Source of the DNA: Bacillota bacterium
Lineage (GTDB): Bacteria; Bacillota; Limnochordia; Darwinibacteriales; Darwinibacteriaceae
Length of the DNA stretch: 25,497 nt
Assembly (NCBI GenBank): GCA_012518325.1
Contig: JAAYSR010000150.1
Coordinates: 1-25,497 of the forward strand
Direction of reading: 5' to 3'
In this document: positions 1 to 7,083 of the stretch, piece by piece
Layout of the letters: the number at the start of each line of letters is the position of its first letter
Numbering within the stretch: position 1 is the first letter of the stretch
Translations under genes and position numbers: made by a program
The notes under the pieces: model-generated
The model's input: the letters and a program-made list of their open reading frames with translations, nothing else
What the model was told of the DNA's origin: nothing
Database searches by the model: none

Positions 1-665
1 ATCAAATCCTCGCCTTCCTGTATGAGCCTGGCAACCTCTTCACGGCTCATCTGGCTCGGAGAACCGTGCCAGCCGCCATGGTTGCCGATTTCGTGGCCGG
101 CCTGGGAAATCTGTTTCGCCAAATCAGGTGAGACCTGTACCCAGCGGCCGGTAGGAAACCAGGTCGCCAGCACCCCATAATGGGCAAAGACGTCCAGCAT
201 CGCCGGAATGAACTCATCTCCCCAGTCCACATTCACCATCAAAGCCACCCTCGGATCACCGGCAGGCCCCCTGTACACCGGTTCGAAATGGGCACTGGTA
301 ATGGAAGGAATGATTTGAACGGTAACCAGATGCAGAGCAGACTGGGCAGGAGCCGCCATCAGCCCTTCAACCGTGCTCTTAACGTCCACGAGCTGGCCCA
401 CAACTTCGGCGGTGACTTCTCCCGTAGGCCAGTTGTAGCTTGCATTGTGGGCTTCCACATAGAATGTTTCGGCAAGGCTCGCCACCACATCATAGAGTTC
501 GTGCTCGAGCAGGCCTTCTACCAATTGGCCTTCTAAGGTGACTCCTGGCTTGACTCCATATAAGCTGCGCTGGGCAAACCTGTAAAATCCAGGACCCAAA
601 AACCCCAAGGCAATGATCAGAAAGACACCGATGATCAATACCAGTCCCCGCTTAGTGATTATCAC
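1..665 (-). CDS. Membrane-anchored polysaccharide deacetylase, 3' end missing
   Basis: The first 221 residues of a carbohydrate esterase 4 (NodB-fold) protein are present; the rest lies beyond position 1. I read the start as GTG at 665, five bases after the stop of the preceding deacetylase gene, behind AAAGGGGGG. Residues 7-27 form a hydrophobic membrane anchor. Residues about 37-130 form an extracytoplasmic domain that loosely resembles the peptidoglycan-binding domain of VanW/YoaR proteins. The deacetylase fold starts near residue 139: NVDWGD (145-150) occupies the place of motif 1, and HEIGNHGGWHG (191-201) contains the metal-binding H-x3-H pair (H196, H200). The likely role is removing acetyl groups from wall glycan outside the membrane. 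The position behind sleB and pdaB suggests spore or cell-wall work. Substrate is unknown, and the later catalytic motifs cannot be checked. Confidence 0.8.
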   Translation of the reverse strand, partial: MIITKRGLVLIIGVFLIIALGFLGPGFYRFAQRSLYGVKPGVTLEGQLVEGLLEHELYDVVASLAETFYVEAHNASYNWPTGEVTAEVVGQLVDVKSTVEGLMAAPAQSALHLVTVQIIPSITSAHFEPVYRGPAGDPRVALMVNVDWGDEFIPAMLDVFAHYGVLATWFPTGRWVQVSPDLAKQISQAGHEIGNHGGWHGSPSQMSREEVARLIQEGEDL

Positions 666-666
666 C

Positions 667-1437
667 TCAACGCCCCCCTTTGCCGGGATGTTGGGTCCCG
701 GCATGGTCAATATAATAGTCACCCTTGTGCAAGAGCTGTGAGACAGGAAGGATTTCATAGCCCTGTGCCAATAAGTCTGGAATCAGACGGCGAACAGCCC
801 CAGGGGTTCCTGGGGCGGCGTTGTGAAAAAGCACAATGGACCCTGGTTCGACCTGGTCCATGACGCGATCATAGATTTGGCTGCTGGTGAGATTCTTCCA
901 GTCCAGGGAATCAACAGACCATTGAATAGTGTGGTACCCAAGGTTGGACGCGACGCTGATTACCTGGTTGTTGTACTCTCCAAAGGGCGGCCGGAAAAGG
1001 GTTGTACGCTGTCCGGTCAAGTCCCGGATCAGGTCTGCGTTTTTCTGCAGTTCATAGGCAATACCCTGCTCGCTCAGGGTGTTCATATGGGGGTGGGAAT
1101 AGCTGTGATTGCCGATCTCGTGTCCGGCAGCCGCTATCTTCACTACATAGTCCGGGTGTTTATCCACCCAGTAGCCCGCCAGGAAAAAGGTGGTCGTAAT
1201 CCCGTGCTCGTCAAGGATCGCCAGGAGCTCATCCGTCAGTTCTGTGCCCCAGGTGGCATCGAAGGAAATCGCCAGCTTCTTTTCCCCTGTGCTGACTTTG
1301 TAAATCGGCACCAGCCTGCCCCTGCTTGTCACCGTCACAATCAGCGGTTCCCTTACCTGCGGCACCAGGCTCACAAAGGCCAGCACCAGCACAGCAAATA
1401 CATACCACCATTTAACCCTAACAACGTATACCCGCAT
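667..1437 (-). CDS. pdaB: PdaB-like sporulation polysaccharide deacetylase
   Basis: This is a 256-residue CE4 deacetylase with one N-terminal membrane segment (about residues 9-25) and a NodB domain from about 53 to 240. Visible motifs are SFDATWG (58-64) at motif 1, HSYSHPH (111-117) with the metal histidines, RPPFG (149-153), DSLDW (176-180) and IVLFHN near residue 202. The FDA-x-WG form of motif 1 and the total length fit the sporulation PdaB subgroup, which is needed for spore formation or cortex stability in Bacillus; the precise substrate there is unsettled. The usual second aspartate of motif 1 is alanine, so activity may be atypical. ATG at 1437 follows AGGGGTGAT. The gene is 27 bases behind sleB and is followed almost at once by a second deacetylase, forming a three-gene wall-remodelling set. 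Gene symbol is by similarity. Confidence 0.82.
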   Translation of the reverse strand: MRVYVVRVKWWYVFAVLVLAFVSLVPQVREPLIVTVTSRGRLVPIYKVSTGEKKLAISFDATWGTELTDELLAILDEHGITTTFFLAGYWVDKHPDYVVKIAAAGHEIGNHSYSHPHMNTLSEQGIAYELQKNADLIRDLTGQRTTLFRPPFGEYNNQVISVASNLGYHTIQWSVDSLDWKNLTSSQIYDRVMDQVEPGSIVLFHNAAPGTPGAVRRLIPDLLAQGYEILPVSQLLHKGDYYIDHAGTQHPGKGGR

Positions 1438-1464
1438 AACATCACCCCTGGGTAATCATATTAC

Positions 1465-2079
1465 CTAGAGGGTGAAGTTATGATTCCCGATCTTCTTGAT
1501 TACCGGCTTAGTCGCCCAGTACTCTGCAGCTTGAGTGGTTCGGGGATTGTAGAAGAACAGCGCCCCGCCGGTTGGATCCTCACCCCGCAAAGCTCTGTTC
1601 ACAGCCTCGACGGTTGTGTCGCTTGCCGTCTGCGGCAGGGTGTTGTTTTGAACGGGCGTAAACTGCCCCGGCTGGTGGATAACGTCCCAGACAGTGTCGG
1701 GGAATCTGCTGCTTTGCACTCTGTTGAGAATGACAGCCGCGACCGCGATCTGCCCTTCCAAAGACTCCCCCCTGGCCTCCGCGTATACCAGGCGCGTCAA
1801 CAGTTCCTTTTCCTGAGGCGTGATGGGCACGATGGTTTCACCTGGCTCCAAAGTCCTCAGTTTGGCATCTGCGGGCAGACGTAGCTTGGTGCCAACCTGC
1901 ATCTTGGTGGGATCTTTGATTTTGTTCAATTCGGCCAATTCCTTCCAGGAAATCCCGTAAGCCAAGGAAATATCATAGAGTGTATCACCGGGCCTGACTG
2001 TATAAACCTGATGAGAGTTGGCTCTGCCGATGGAAAAGAACAGCAGCAAAGCCCCTAGGACTAGAAGAATATTACGCAT
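1465..2079 (-). CDS. sleB: LysM plus SleB/CwlJ-type spore cortex hydrolase
   Basis: An exported peptidoglycan hydrolase of 204 residues. From the chosen start it has a signal peptide (hydrophobic run after MRN, cleavage likely near residue 22), one LysM domain beginning YTVRPGDTLYDIS (about residues 26-69) and a Hydrolase_2 domain (about 92-204). The AEARGE motif carries the glutamate (about residue 101) expected to be catalytic in SleB-type lytic enzymes; it is followed by GQIAVAAVILNRV and later GALFFYNP. LysM replaces the different peptidoglycan-binding domain of classical SleB, a common arrangement in Clostridia. An ATG 15 bases upstream (2094) is in frame, but ATG at 2079 has GGGGAGGG five bases ahead and gives a cleaner signal peptide, so I prefer it. 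The role is probably cortex or spore-wall hydrolysis; a vegetative role cannot be excluded. Confidence 0.85.
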   Translation of the reverse strand: MRNILLVLGALLLFFSIGRANSHQVYTVRPGDTLYDISLAYGISWKELAELNKIKDPTKMQVGTKLRLPADAKLRTLEPGETIVPITPQEKELLTRLVYAEARGESLEGQIAVAAVILNRVQSSRFPDTVWDVIHQPGQFTPVQNNTLPQTASDTTVEAVNRALRGEDPTGGALFFYNPRTTQAAEYWATKPVIKKIGNHNFTL

Positions 2080-2136
2080 TATTGCCCTCCCCATTGCTCT
2101 GGTATCACCTTATTCAACAGAAAACATGCTTTTCCT

Positions 2137-2904
2137 TCAGCGTCCAAGTTTATCCAAATAGCTCAGGACCGGATTGGATTCGATCACTTTTGAGAAAGAT
2201 ATTCTCTCTGACAGGATATTCAAGGCAAGCAGGACAAGGACCAGTAATATTCTTGCCGTCAAGGGCAACGCAAGCACACAGGCGAGGCCAAGGACTGCAC
2301 CGAGGGGGTTTGAGCCAGCATCCCCCATCATCACAGCCCTGCGCAAATCCCAGGGCAAAAAGCCCATCACCGCCCACAGCATGCCCAACAGCGGACCTAG
2401 GCTGTCAGTTCGGATGAGGAAAAGCGGAAATCCAAGGATTAGAAAAACCTTTCCAGCCCGCCCTGGACGCACATCCAGCAGGTTGAGAAAGTTGGCTGTC
2501 AGAGCAATAATCAGGGCGTTTAGCACAAGTTGGAACCAACCGCTGCCTAAAGCCGCCGCTGCCGCAAGTGAGACCGCCATCCCTCCCCAGGCCTTGAGTG
2601 CACCGGTGGACAAGCCTCTGCCTGCCAAATGACCGCGAAACCCTTTGCGGGTCTCTTCGCCGCAGAAATCGTCCAGCAGCCCCAATATGGCAAAGAAGAG
2701 CAGGAGGTAAGCAAAAGGTGCCGCGTAACGTTCCTCCCTGGAGCGTGCGATAATCAGCAGCGCTCCGGAAAGGACAAAGGCTGTGCCGAGGCCTGTCGGC
2801 ACAGCCTCTTCTAAATAATTCTCCCGCCGGTTGTTTTGGAAAACAGGCAGCAGAAACGGAACCGAGAAATACGACAGAATGCCCGACAGGGTCCACCAGA
2901 ACAC
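2137..2904 (-). CDS. Short MraY/WecA-like phosphoglycosyl transferase
   Basis: A polytopic membrane protein of the polyprenyl-phosphate N-acetylhexosamine-1-phosphate transferase family (MraY, WecA, TagO). From the GTG start at 2904 it has 255 residues, shorter than typical members (about 320-360). Recognisable family blocks are LLDD (76-79), the NFLNLLD loop (138-144) and MGDAGSN (193-199), all cytoplasmic active-site segments in known structures. The usual D-G-x-D-G after the NxxNxxD block is replaced by VRPGRAG, marking a divergent subfamily. GTG at 2904 shares its G with the stop of the preceding glycosyltransferase (TAGTG) and follows AAGGGGTGG; a TTG 30 bases upstream has no good ribosome site. 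It probably transfers a sugar phosphate to undecaprenyl phosphate, but which sugar is unknown. It belongs to the steA-steB-GT2 operon. Confidence 0.75.
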   Translation of the reverse strand: MFWWTLSGILSYFSVPFLLPVFQNNRRENYLEEAVPTGLGTAFVLSGALLIIARSREERYAAPFAYLLLFFAILGLLDDFCGEETRKGFRGHLAGRGLSTGALKAWGGMAVSLAAAAALGSGWFQLVLNALIIALTANFLNLLDVRPGRAGKVFLILGFPLFLIRTDSLGPLLGMLWAVMGFLPWDLRRAVMMGDAGSNPLGAVLGLACVLALPLTARILLVLVLLALNILSERISFSKVIESNPVLSYLDKLGR

Positions 2905-3599
2905 TAATGCCACCCCTTTTTCCAGCAATCCCAAAGGGCCCGCAAAACGGCGAAAAACTGGCCGCCACGGTGCCGCAGACCCTTCAGCCCTCGACCAAAG
3001 GCCCGGTGTTTCATATTCAGCGGAATCTCCACAATCTTAAAGCCATGGTGCAGTGCACCCACCGTAAGAGCAACTTCAACCCCGAAGCCGGCAGCAAACT
3101 CCCCCACCGCGTCCAGCACTTTGGCAGTTACCGCACGCTGTCCTGAAAGCGGGCTCAGCACCGTGCTGCCTGTAAGGATTTTTATACCAAGGCTGGCAGT
3201 GCGGCGAACCAGGCCAAAGCCCATTTTAGCTCCAGACTTGCTCTGTTCAGCGCCAAAACGGGCAACCGTCATATCCGCTTCACCCCTCAGCACAGGTTCG
3301 AGGAGCTTGTCAGCCAAAGCGGCAGAGGACCCCAAATCCGCATCCAGCAGGAGGTAGACATCGGCATGAACCTCCCGGCGCCCGAAGTTCAGGGCGCCTC
3401 CCTTGCCTCTGTTTGAGGGCAGCCGCAGTACAGAAACTTTAGGCAGGCTGCAGCTGGAGGCCAGAGCATAAGTGTCATCTGTAGAACCATCGTCGATCAC
3501 CACGATCTCGTCAATAGGCTGCAGCTGCGCCGCAGCAGTCAGTGTCTCCACTATGGATTCTGCCTCATTGAAAGCTGGAATCAGGGCTGCAACTCTCAT
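2904..3599 (-). CDS. GT2 family glycosyltransferase
   Basis: A 231-residue GT-A fold glycosyltransferase of family 2. It opens with MRVAALIPAFNEAE, followed by VVIDDGSTDDT (33-43, nucleotide-sugar binding), NRGKGGALN (63-71) and the DAD metal-binding motif (86-88). This layout resembles dolichol/polyprenyl-phosphate sugar transferases and glucosyl-3-phosphoglycerate synthase-type enzymes; there is no clear C-terminal membrane domain. The start is ATG at 3599, which overlaps the stop of the previous gene (ATGA) and has AGGGG nine bases upstream; the open frame continues further 5' but without homology. Its stop overlaps the start of the MraY-like gene, so the two are probably translated together and may act in succession on a lipid-linked sugar. 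Donor and acceptor are unknown. Confidence 0.82.
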   Translation of the reverse strand: MRVAALIPAFNEAESIVETLTAAAQLQPIDEIVVIDDGSTDDTYALASSCSLPKVSVLRLPSNRGKGGALNFGRREVHADVYLLLDADLGSSAALADKLLEPVLRGEADMTVARFGAEQSKSGAKMGFGLVRRTASLGIKILTGSTVLSPLSGQRAVTAKVLDAVGEFAAGFGVEVALTVGALHHGFKIVEIPLNMKHRAFGRGLKGLRHRGGQFFAVLRALWDCWKKGWH

Positions 3600-4252
3600 G
3601 GAAAAAGCCCCTGTGCGCCATTCTGTCTCCCATAATGCCCCTGGCTTCCCTTTTTGATTCCTAACAGCAAAGCCAGCTGACCATAGGCAGTATCGATGCT
3701 GTCCACCTGCAGGCCGGGGGGAAGCCCGCCAAGGGAGGGAAAATTTTGTCTTTCCCAAACATAGGCCAGATAGGCGCCGGCTGACCCCAGTTCCTTCATC
3801 GCCGTGAGGGTCTGGTCTGATAGAGGCCCGTCACGCAAAGAGAACACAAAAACCAGATCCTGGACAGCATCGGCGTTAAAGGGATAAGGGGGTTCCAAAT
3901 CCGTGATCGCGACCTGCTGCACCTGGGCCCCTGCGGTTTTCAGAATGTCACCTAAGAAATCAGGCAACGACTCCCTAGCCACCAGCACCACTTCCTTATC
4001 AGTCAAGAGGTCTTTGGCTAAGGCTTCCAGGAGCTGGACCCAGGCCGAATTCGCTTCGTCCAGCTCACCCTTGACCTGGGCTAAGCTGGCTTGAGCCTCC
4101 CTAAATCGCTCTTCCAGCTCTGTGATGACGGTAGCTTGCTCATCCACAAGGACATGGTCAGGATAAAGGGCACCCCCAATGAGAATGCCCAGGATCAGGC
4201 TGAAGAAGACCGCAACTAGGGATGCCACATGGTAGCGAAAGCCGAAGTTCAT
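3596..4252 (-). CDS. SteB/MctB-like single-pass membrane protein (copper transporter family name)
   Basis: A 218-residue protein starting MNFGFRYHVASL, with one membrane segment (about residues 8-30), a coiled-coil stretch (about 36-72) and an extracytoplasmic domain to the C-terminus. This matches the family named copper transporter MctB after the mycobacterial channel, whose corynebacterial relative SteB works with SteA in cell division. The adjacent steA gene favours the SteB role here; copper transport is a database label rather than something visible in the sequence. The start is ATG at 4252, one base after the steA stop, with GGGGTGG inside the end of steA. An in-frame TTG at 4270 is less likely. 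The last residues overlap the next start by four bases. No metal-binding cysteine cluster is seen. Confidence 0.8.
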   Translation of the reverse strand: MNFGFRYHVASLVAVFFSLILGILIGGALYPDHVLVDEQATVITELEERFREAQASLAQVKGELDEANSAWVQLLEALAKDLLTDKEVVLVARESLPDFLGDILKTAGAQVQQVAITDLEPPYPFNADAVQDLVFVFSLRDGPLSDQTLTAMKELGSAGAYLAYVWERQNFPSLGGLPPGLQVDSIDTAYGQLALLLGIKKGSQGHYGRQNGAQGLFP

Positions 4253-4253
4253 C

Positions 4254-5369
4254 TCACAGCCACCCCGCAATAAGGCGCAGCTGCAGCCAAAACAGTCGCA
4301 AGTAGTGGCGCCATGGTGAAGCCAATCCCATGAACAGCAGGATGGGAATCAAAGCGGCGAGTATCACCGGAGCTATAGAAAGAGGAGTGCCGGAGCGGTA
4401 CAGTTCGCTCACTTTCTTGGCGTCGAGCAGAATGGGGCCGATCTTTAGGCGGGTCAGAAAAGTGGACGCCATGCCGGGCCGCCCCTTTTCCAGAAAGTCG
4501 ATCATATTGGAATGGGAGCCAACCAGGACTATGAGCTCGGCACCCTGGCTGTGGGCCAACAGGAGGCCAAGGTCCTCACTTGTACCCGGTGCAGGCACAA
4601 CATGAAAAGGAACACCCAGGTTCTCCAGGCGTTCCCTGCTGGGGCAAACCCCGTCAGGGTAGGCATGGGCTATGAGCCGGGCTCCGCAGCACAGAGCCTT
4701 GTCGCTCACGCTGTCCATATCGCCGATAATAATCTGCGGTTTGTATCCCGCCGCCAGCAGGGCGTCAGCACCGCCGTCCACCCCAACCAAGACAGGTTTG
4801 GTCTCCTGAATATAAGCGCCGAGGACCCGCAGGTCTTCCCGGTAGCCAATGCCCCGCACAACAATAACCACGGACTTGCCTTGCAGTTCAGGTTTCAAAT
4901 CCGGAAAGTCAATATCCCCCAAGATTACCTCCTTTTCCTTCAGGGCGTAATCCAGGGTGTTGGTGATAAAACGATCCAGTTCCTTGCCCAGGTTCAGCTT
5001 AGCCAATCGCTGCCTTTCACTGACAACATAGTCAGTCACCACATTGCCTACGGCTAACACCTCACCGTCCCGCAGCACCTTGCGCCCCTGGATTTCCACT
5101 AGATCTCCGTCTTTCAGAAGCTCAAAGATGCCATCCCCCACATTGTCCAACAGGAGAACGTTGTGCTCCAGGAGCAGCCGGGGCCCTAAATTCGGGTAGC
5201 GGCAGGTATGGGAACAGCAAGCGTTGATTACCGCCAGAGCCCCCGCCTCAATGAGACCGGCTGCCCCTACAGCATCGAGGTCTTCGTGGGCAATCACAGC
5301 AATTTCCCTTGGCTGCAGCAGAGCAGCCAGCTCCTTCGTTCGTTTCCCTAGTCTGACGCGGCCTTTCAT
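4254..5369 (-). CDS. steA: SteA-like division protein with thiamin pyrophosphokinase-like fold
   Basis: A 371-residue protein of the family called putative cytokinetic ring protein SteA. The central region has signatures of a thiamin pyrophosphokinase-like fold: GVDGGAD (196-202) and GDMDSVSD (216-223). The N-terminal part (1-165) is specific to SteA, with AHEDLDAVGAAGLIEAG and an NACCSHTCRYPNLGP block. A C-terminal hydrophobic helix (about 335-353) would fix it in the membrane. In Corynebacterium SteA and SteB form a complex needed for normal septation; the biochemical activity is not known. The start is ATG at 5369 with a G-rich ribosome site ahead; the frame opens 14 codons earlier, but that part runs through a terminator hairpin. 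It heads a steA-steB-GT2-MraY-like operon just downstream of spo0A. Confidence 0.85.
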   Translation of the reverse strand: MKGRVRLGKRTKELAALLQPREIAVIAHEDLDAVGAAGLIEAGALAVINACCSHTCRYPNLGPRLLLEHNVLLLDNVGDGIFELLKDGDLVEIQGRKVLRDGEVLAVGNVVTDYVVSERQRLAKLNLGKELDRFITNTLDYALKEKEVILGDIDFPDLKPELQGKSVVIVVRGIGYREDLRVLGAYIQETKPVLVGVDGGADALLAAGYKPQIIIGDMDSVSDKALCCGARLIAHAYPDGVCPSRERLENLGVPFHVVPAPGTSEDLGLLLAHSQGAELIVLVGSHSNMIDFLEKGRPGMASTFLTRLKIGPILLDAKKVSELYRSGTPLSIAPVILAALIPILLFMGLASPWRHYLRLFWLQLRLIAGWL

Positions 5370-5393
5370 GCCCCAACCCCCCAAGGTCCAAGC

Positions 5394-5419
5394 AAAAGAG
5401 ACGGTGTTCACCGTCTCTT
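5394..5419 (-). terminator. Intrinsic terminator after spo0A
   Basis: On the minus strand an 11-bp perfect inverted repeat (arms AAGAGACGGTG and CACCGTCTCTT, with AA between them) is followed by TTTT within the arm end and then GCTTGG. It begins 25 bases after the spo0A stop and ends 25 bases before the steA start. The T tract is short, so termination is probably partial. It would separate spo0A and the metabolic genes from the steA operon. Confidence 0.65.
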
Positions 5420-5444
5420 CTAGTATGCCTGTTTGTGGCTGGAT

Positions 5445-6197
5445 TTAGCCGCTCTGGCTCGCTGCCAGGCTGATCAAATCTACCATTTTGGCAATAAATG
5501 CCGAATTAGTGGGTTTGCCTCTGTTTTCCCTGACATAGGGAAAGAAGCGATAGAGCTGATCCAGATTCCCCTTCTCCCAGGTTACATCCAGGGCATAGCG
5601 CATCGAACGCTCAACCTGGGAACCGCTTACCTCGAAGCGCTGACCAATGGCTGGGTACAGATTCTGTGTAACCGAATTGAGCCAAGAGGGATGGACCGAA
5701 GCCAGCCATATGCCTTCCATCAGATAGCGATAGCCTTTATAATGAGGAGGTATGCCCATCTGTTCAAAAAAGGCTGTGCAATGCTCTTGGATCTGTTTTC
5801 GCGTCAGCGCCTGGGGTAGACTGCGTGCAGGAGACTCCAGCAGCTGCCTAATGCGCTTTTCCAGCACAATCAGATCCACAGGGCGCTGCACAAAATAATC
5901 CGCCCCCAAGCTTGCCGTCTGGGCGAGCTCCTGTTCAGAGGCATCCCCTGAGGATATGAGTATCACCTTAACCTCAGAAGAAGGGAACTTCGCCCTGATC
6001 TTTTCTAGAACCTGTAAGCCTTGCTGCTTGAGCTCCGCATCCAACAGGACCAGATCAGGCCTCTGTCCTCTCATGAGCTGAAACAGCTCTGCCTCGTCCC
6101 TTACTCCTTCATACTGCAGGTCATGGAGCCGGCTGCAATACTCGTTCATGGCTTGCAGAAACAAAGGATCTTTATCAAGCTGCAGAACCCGAATCAC
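5445..6197 (-). CDS. spo0A: Spo0A, master regulator of sporulation, with degenerate receiver
   Basis: A 250-residue response regulator. The C-terminal half is clearly Spo0A: GIPPHYKGYRYLMEGIW, LYPAIGQRFEVSGSQVERS (DNA-recognition region) and KPTNSAFIAKMVDL. The N-terminal receiver (1-120) keeps the phosphoacceptor aspartate (D53 in LVLLDAELK) and D8, but the second residue of the acidic pocket is lysine (LDKD, K9) and the conserved switch lysine after strand 5 is arginine (FVQRPVD, R105). S82 takes the usual Thr/Ser place. It should activate or repress sporulation genes through 0A boxes when phosphorylated; the altered pocket may change phosphorylation or magnesium binding. GTG at 6197 follows GGGAGGCGG. 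It lies 19 bases behind the P-loop gene, so there is no room for a private promoter except inside that gene. Confidence 0.93.
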   Translation of the reverse strand: MIRVLQLDKDPLFLQAMNEYCSRLHDLQYEGVRDEAELFQLMRGQRPDLVLLDAELKQQGLQVLEKIRAKFPSSEVKVILISSGDASEQELAQTASLGADYFVQRPVDLIVLEKRIRQLLESPARSLPQALTRKQIQEHCTAFFEQMGIPPHYKGYRYLMEGIWLASVHPSWLNSVTQNLYPAIGQRFEVSGSQVERSMRYALDVTWEKGNLDQLYRFFPYVRENRGKPTNSAFIAKMVDLISLAASQSG

Positions 6198-6216
6198 ATT
6201 AGCCGCCTCCCTTGCC

Positions 6217-7083
6217 TCAGCCGACCCGCCCCGCCAAAAGGTAGGTCTGGGTGATCGGTGAGTACTGGAAATTCTTATCCAAACGGAATCTTTCGATTTC
6301 CCCCGTAGAGGACATGTGGATCCTCGGTCCGGAGCAAGCCAGTTTTTCCTGGCCGATCAAAATACTGTGTTCATTGTTAAAACTAATAGGCAGATCCTGC
6401 TCGATGTAATCAAGGACCCTGCGTTCGACCTCAGCCAGATCCACCTCCGGCTTGCGGGTAAACTCGATGACGAAACCCCGCCGCACGTCGCTGTGGAAAC
6501 GAGGCGGCTCAAACCCCATCTGCTCGAAAACAATGCCGGTTAGATCTTCTGCGCTGTGGGCCATCTTGCGGTAGACCAGTGACTGATATGCCTCTTCCGC
6601 TATCTCCGCCGGAAAGGGTCCGAAGATGGTCGGCACTGTCACCACCACTTCCTCCCCGATGCCGATCAGCATTTCTGCGTTGATGTTCAGCAGCGGATAC
6701 AGCAGTTCAAAATGCTCTACAACCACGCGGCGGCCTGCGGAAACCGCCTTCTTCACAGCATCTGCCAGCTCCCACAGCTGAGTAAAGGCCATTTCAAAGC
6801 GCACATCCAGATGATAGGTATGGGTTCTAAAGAACTCATTTTCAGCATCATCAAGCACAGGCAGGGGCCTGACGTTTACGCCGTCATCATCGTTGGTGAG
6901 AACCAGGCCCGGAAACATGCCCCTGATGATTAACGACTTGCCCGCACCCGCATCTCCCATAATGCCAATCAATCTGTATTCGGCATGCAAATACCTTTGG
7001 GCAATGATCATGCCCAGATGCATTAAGCGCTGCCTGCCCCGGGGGGCATAGTATGATGCCTTCACCAACGTAGTATAGTACAT
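6217..7083 (-). CDS. Unassigned P-loop NTPase in methylaspartate cluster
   Basis: A 288-residue soluble protein that I cannot assign. It has a clear Walker A motif GDAGAGKS (43-50) after a hydrophobic strand (RLIGIM), followed by an aspartate-rich LTNDDDG (62-68), and a possible Walker B-like strand with acidic end in RRVVVEHFELL (around 118-128). The P-loop plus small acidic motif resembles small-molecule kinases or GTPases of the uridine/pantothenate kinase kind, but no substrate motif is recognisable. I have a weak, unverified memory that homologues carry a database name mentioning an alanyl-tRNA synthetase additional domain. The ATG at 7083 overlaps the fumarase stop (TAATG) behind GGAGGCGG, so it is coupled to that gene and sits where the fumarase beta subunit normally lies. 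Possible roles are cofactor or substrate activation, or chaperoning of the lyase. Confidence 0.75.
   Translation of the reverse strand: MYYTTLVKASYYAPRGRQRLMHLGMIIAQRYLHAEYRLIGIMGDAGAGKSLIIRGMFPGLVLTNDDDGVNVRPLPVLDDAENEFFRTHTYHLDVRFEMAFTQLWELADAVKKAVSAGRRVVVEHFELLYPLLNINAEMLIGIGEEVVVTVPTIFGPFPAEIAEEAYQSLVYRKMAHSAEDLTGIVFEQMGFEPPRFHSDVRRGFVIEFTRKPEVDLAEVERRVLDYIEQDLPISFNNEHSILIGQEKLACSGPRIHMSSTGEIERFRLDKNFQYSPITQTYLLAGRVG

Noticed and set aside
823..1455. A 210-codon open frame on the plus strand opposite pdaB
   Set aside because: It mirrors a clear CE4 deacetylase whose motifs fix the coding frame; no similarity in the antisense frame.
1451..1465. 15-base palindrome (GGTAAT, three bases, ATTACC) between sleB and pdaB
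   Set aside because: Short stem, no T tract, no sign of an operator family; probably chance.
5419..5430. CATACTA on the minus strand just after spo0A, like a sigma-G -10 element
   Set aside because: No matching -35 element at the right distance, and it lies directly before the terminator hairpin.
6198..6320. 0A box or sigma-H promoter in front of spo0A
   Set aside because: Only partial matches (for example TCGAA and GGATAAGAAT) inside the P-loop coding sequence, without correct spacing.
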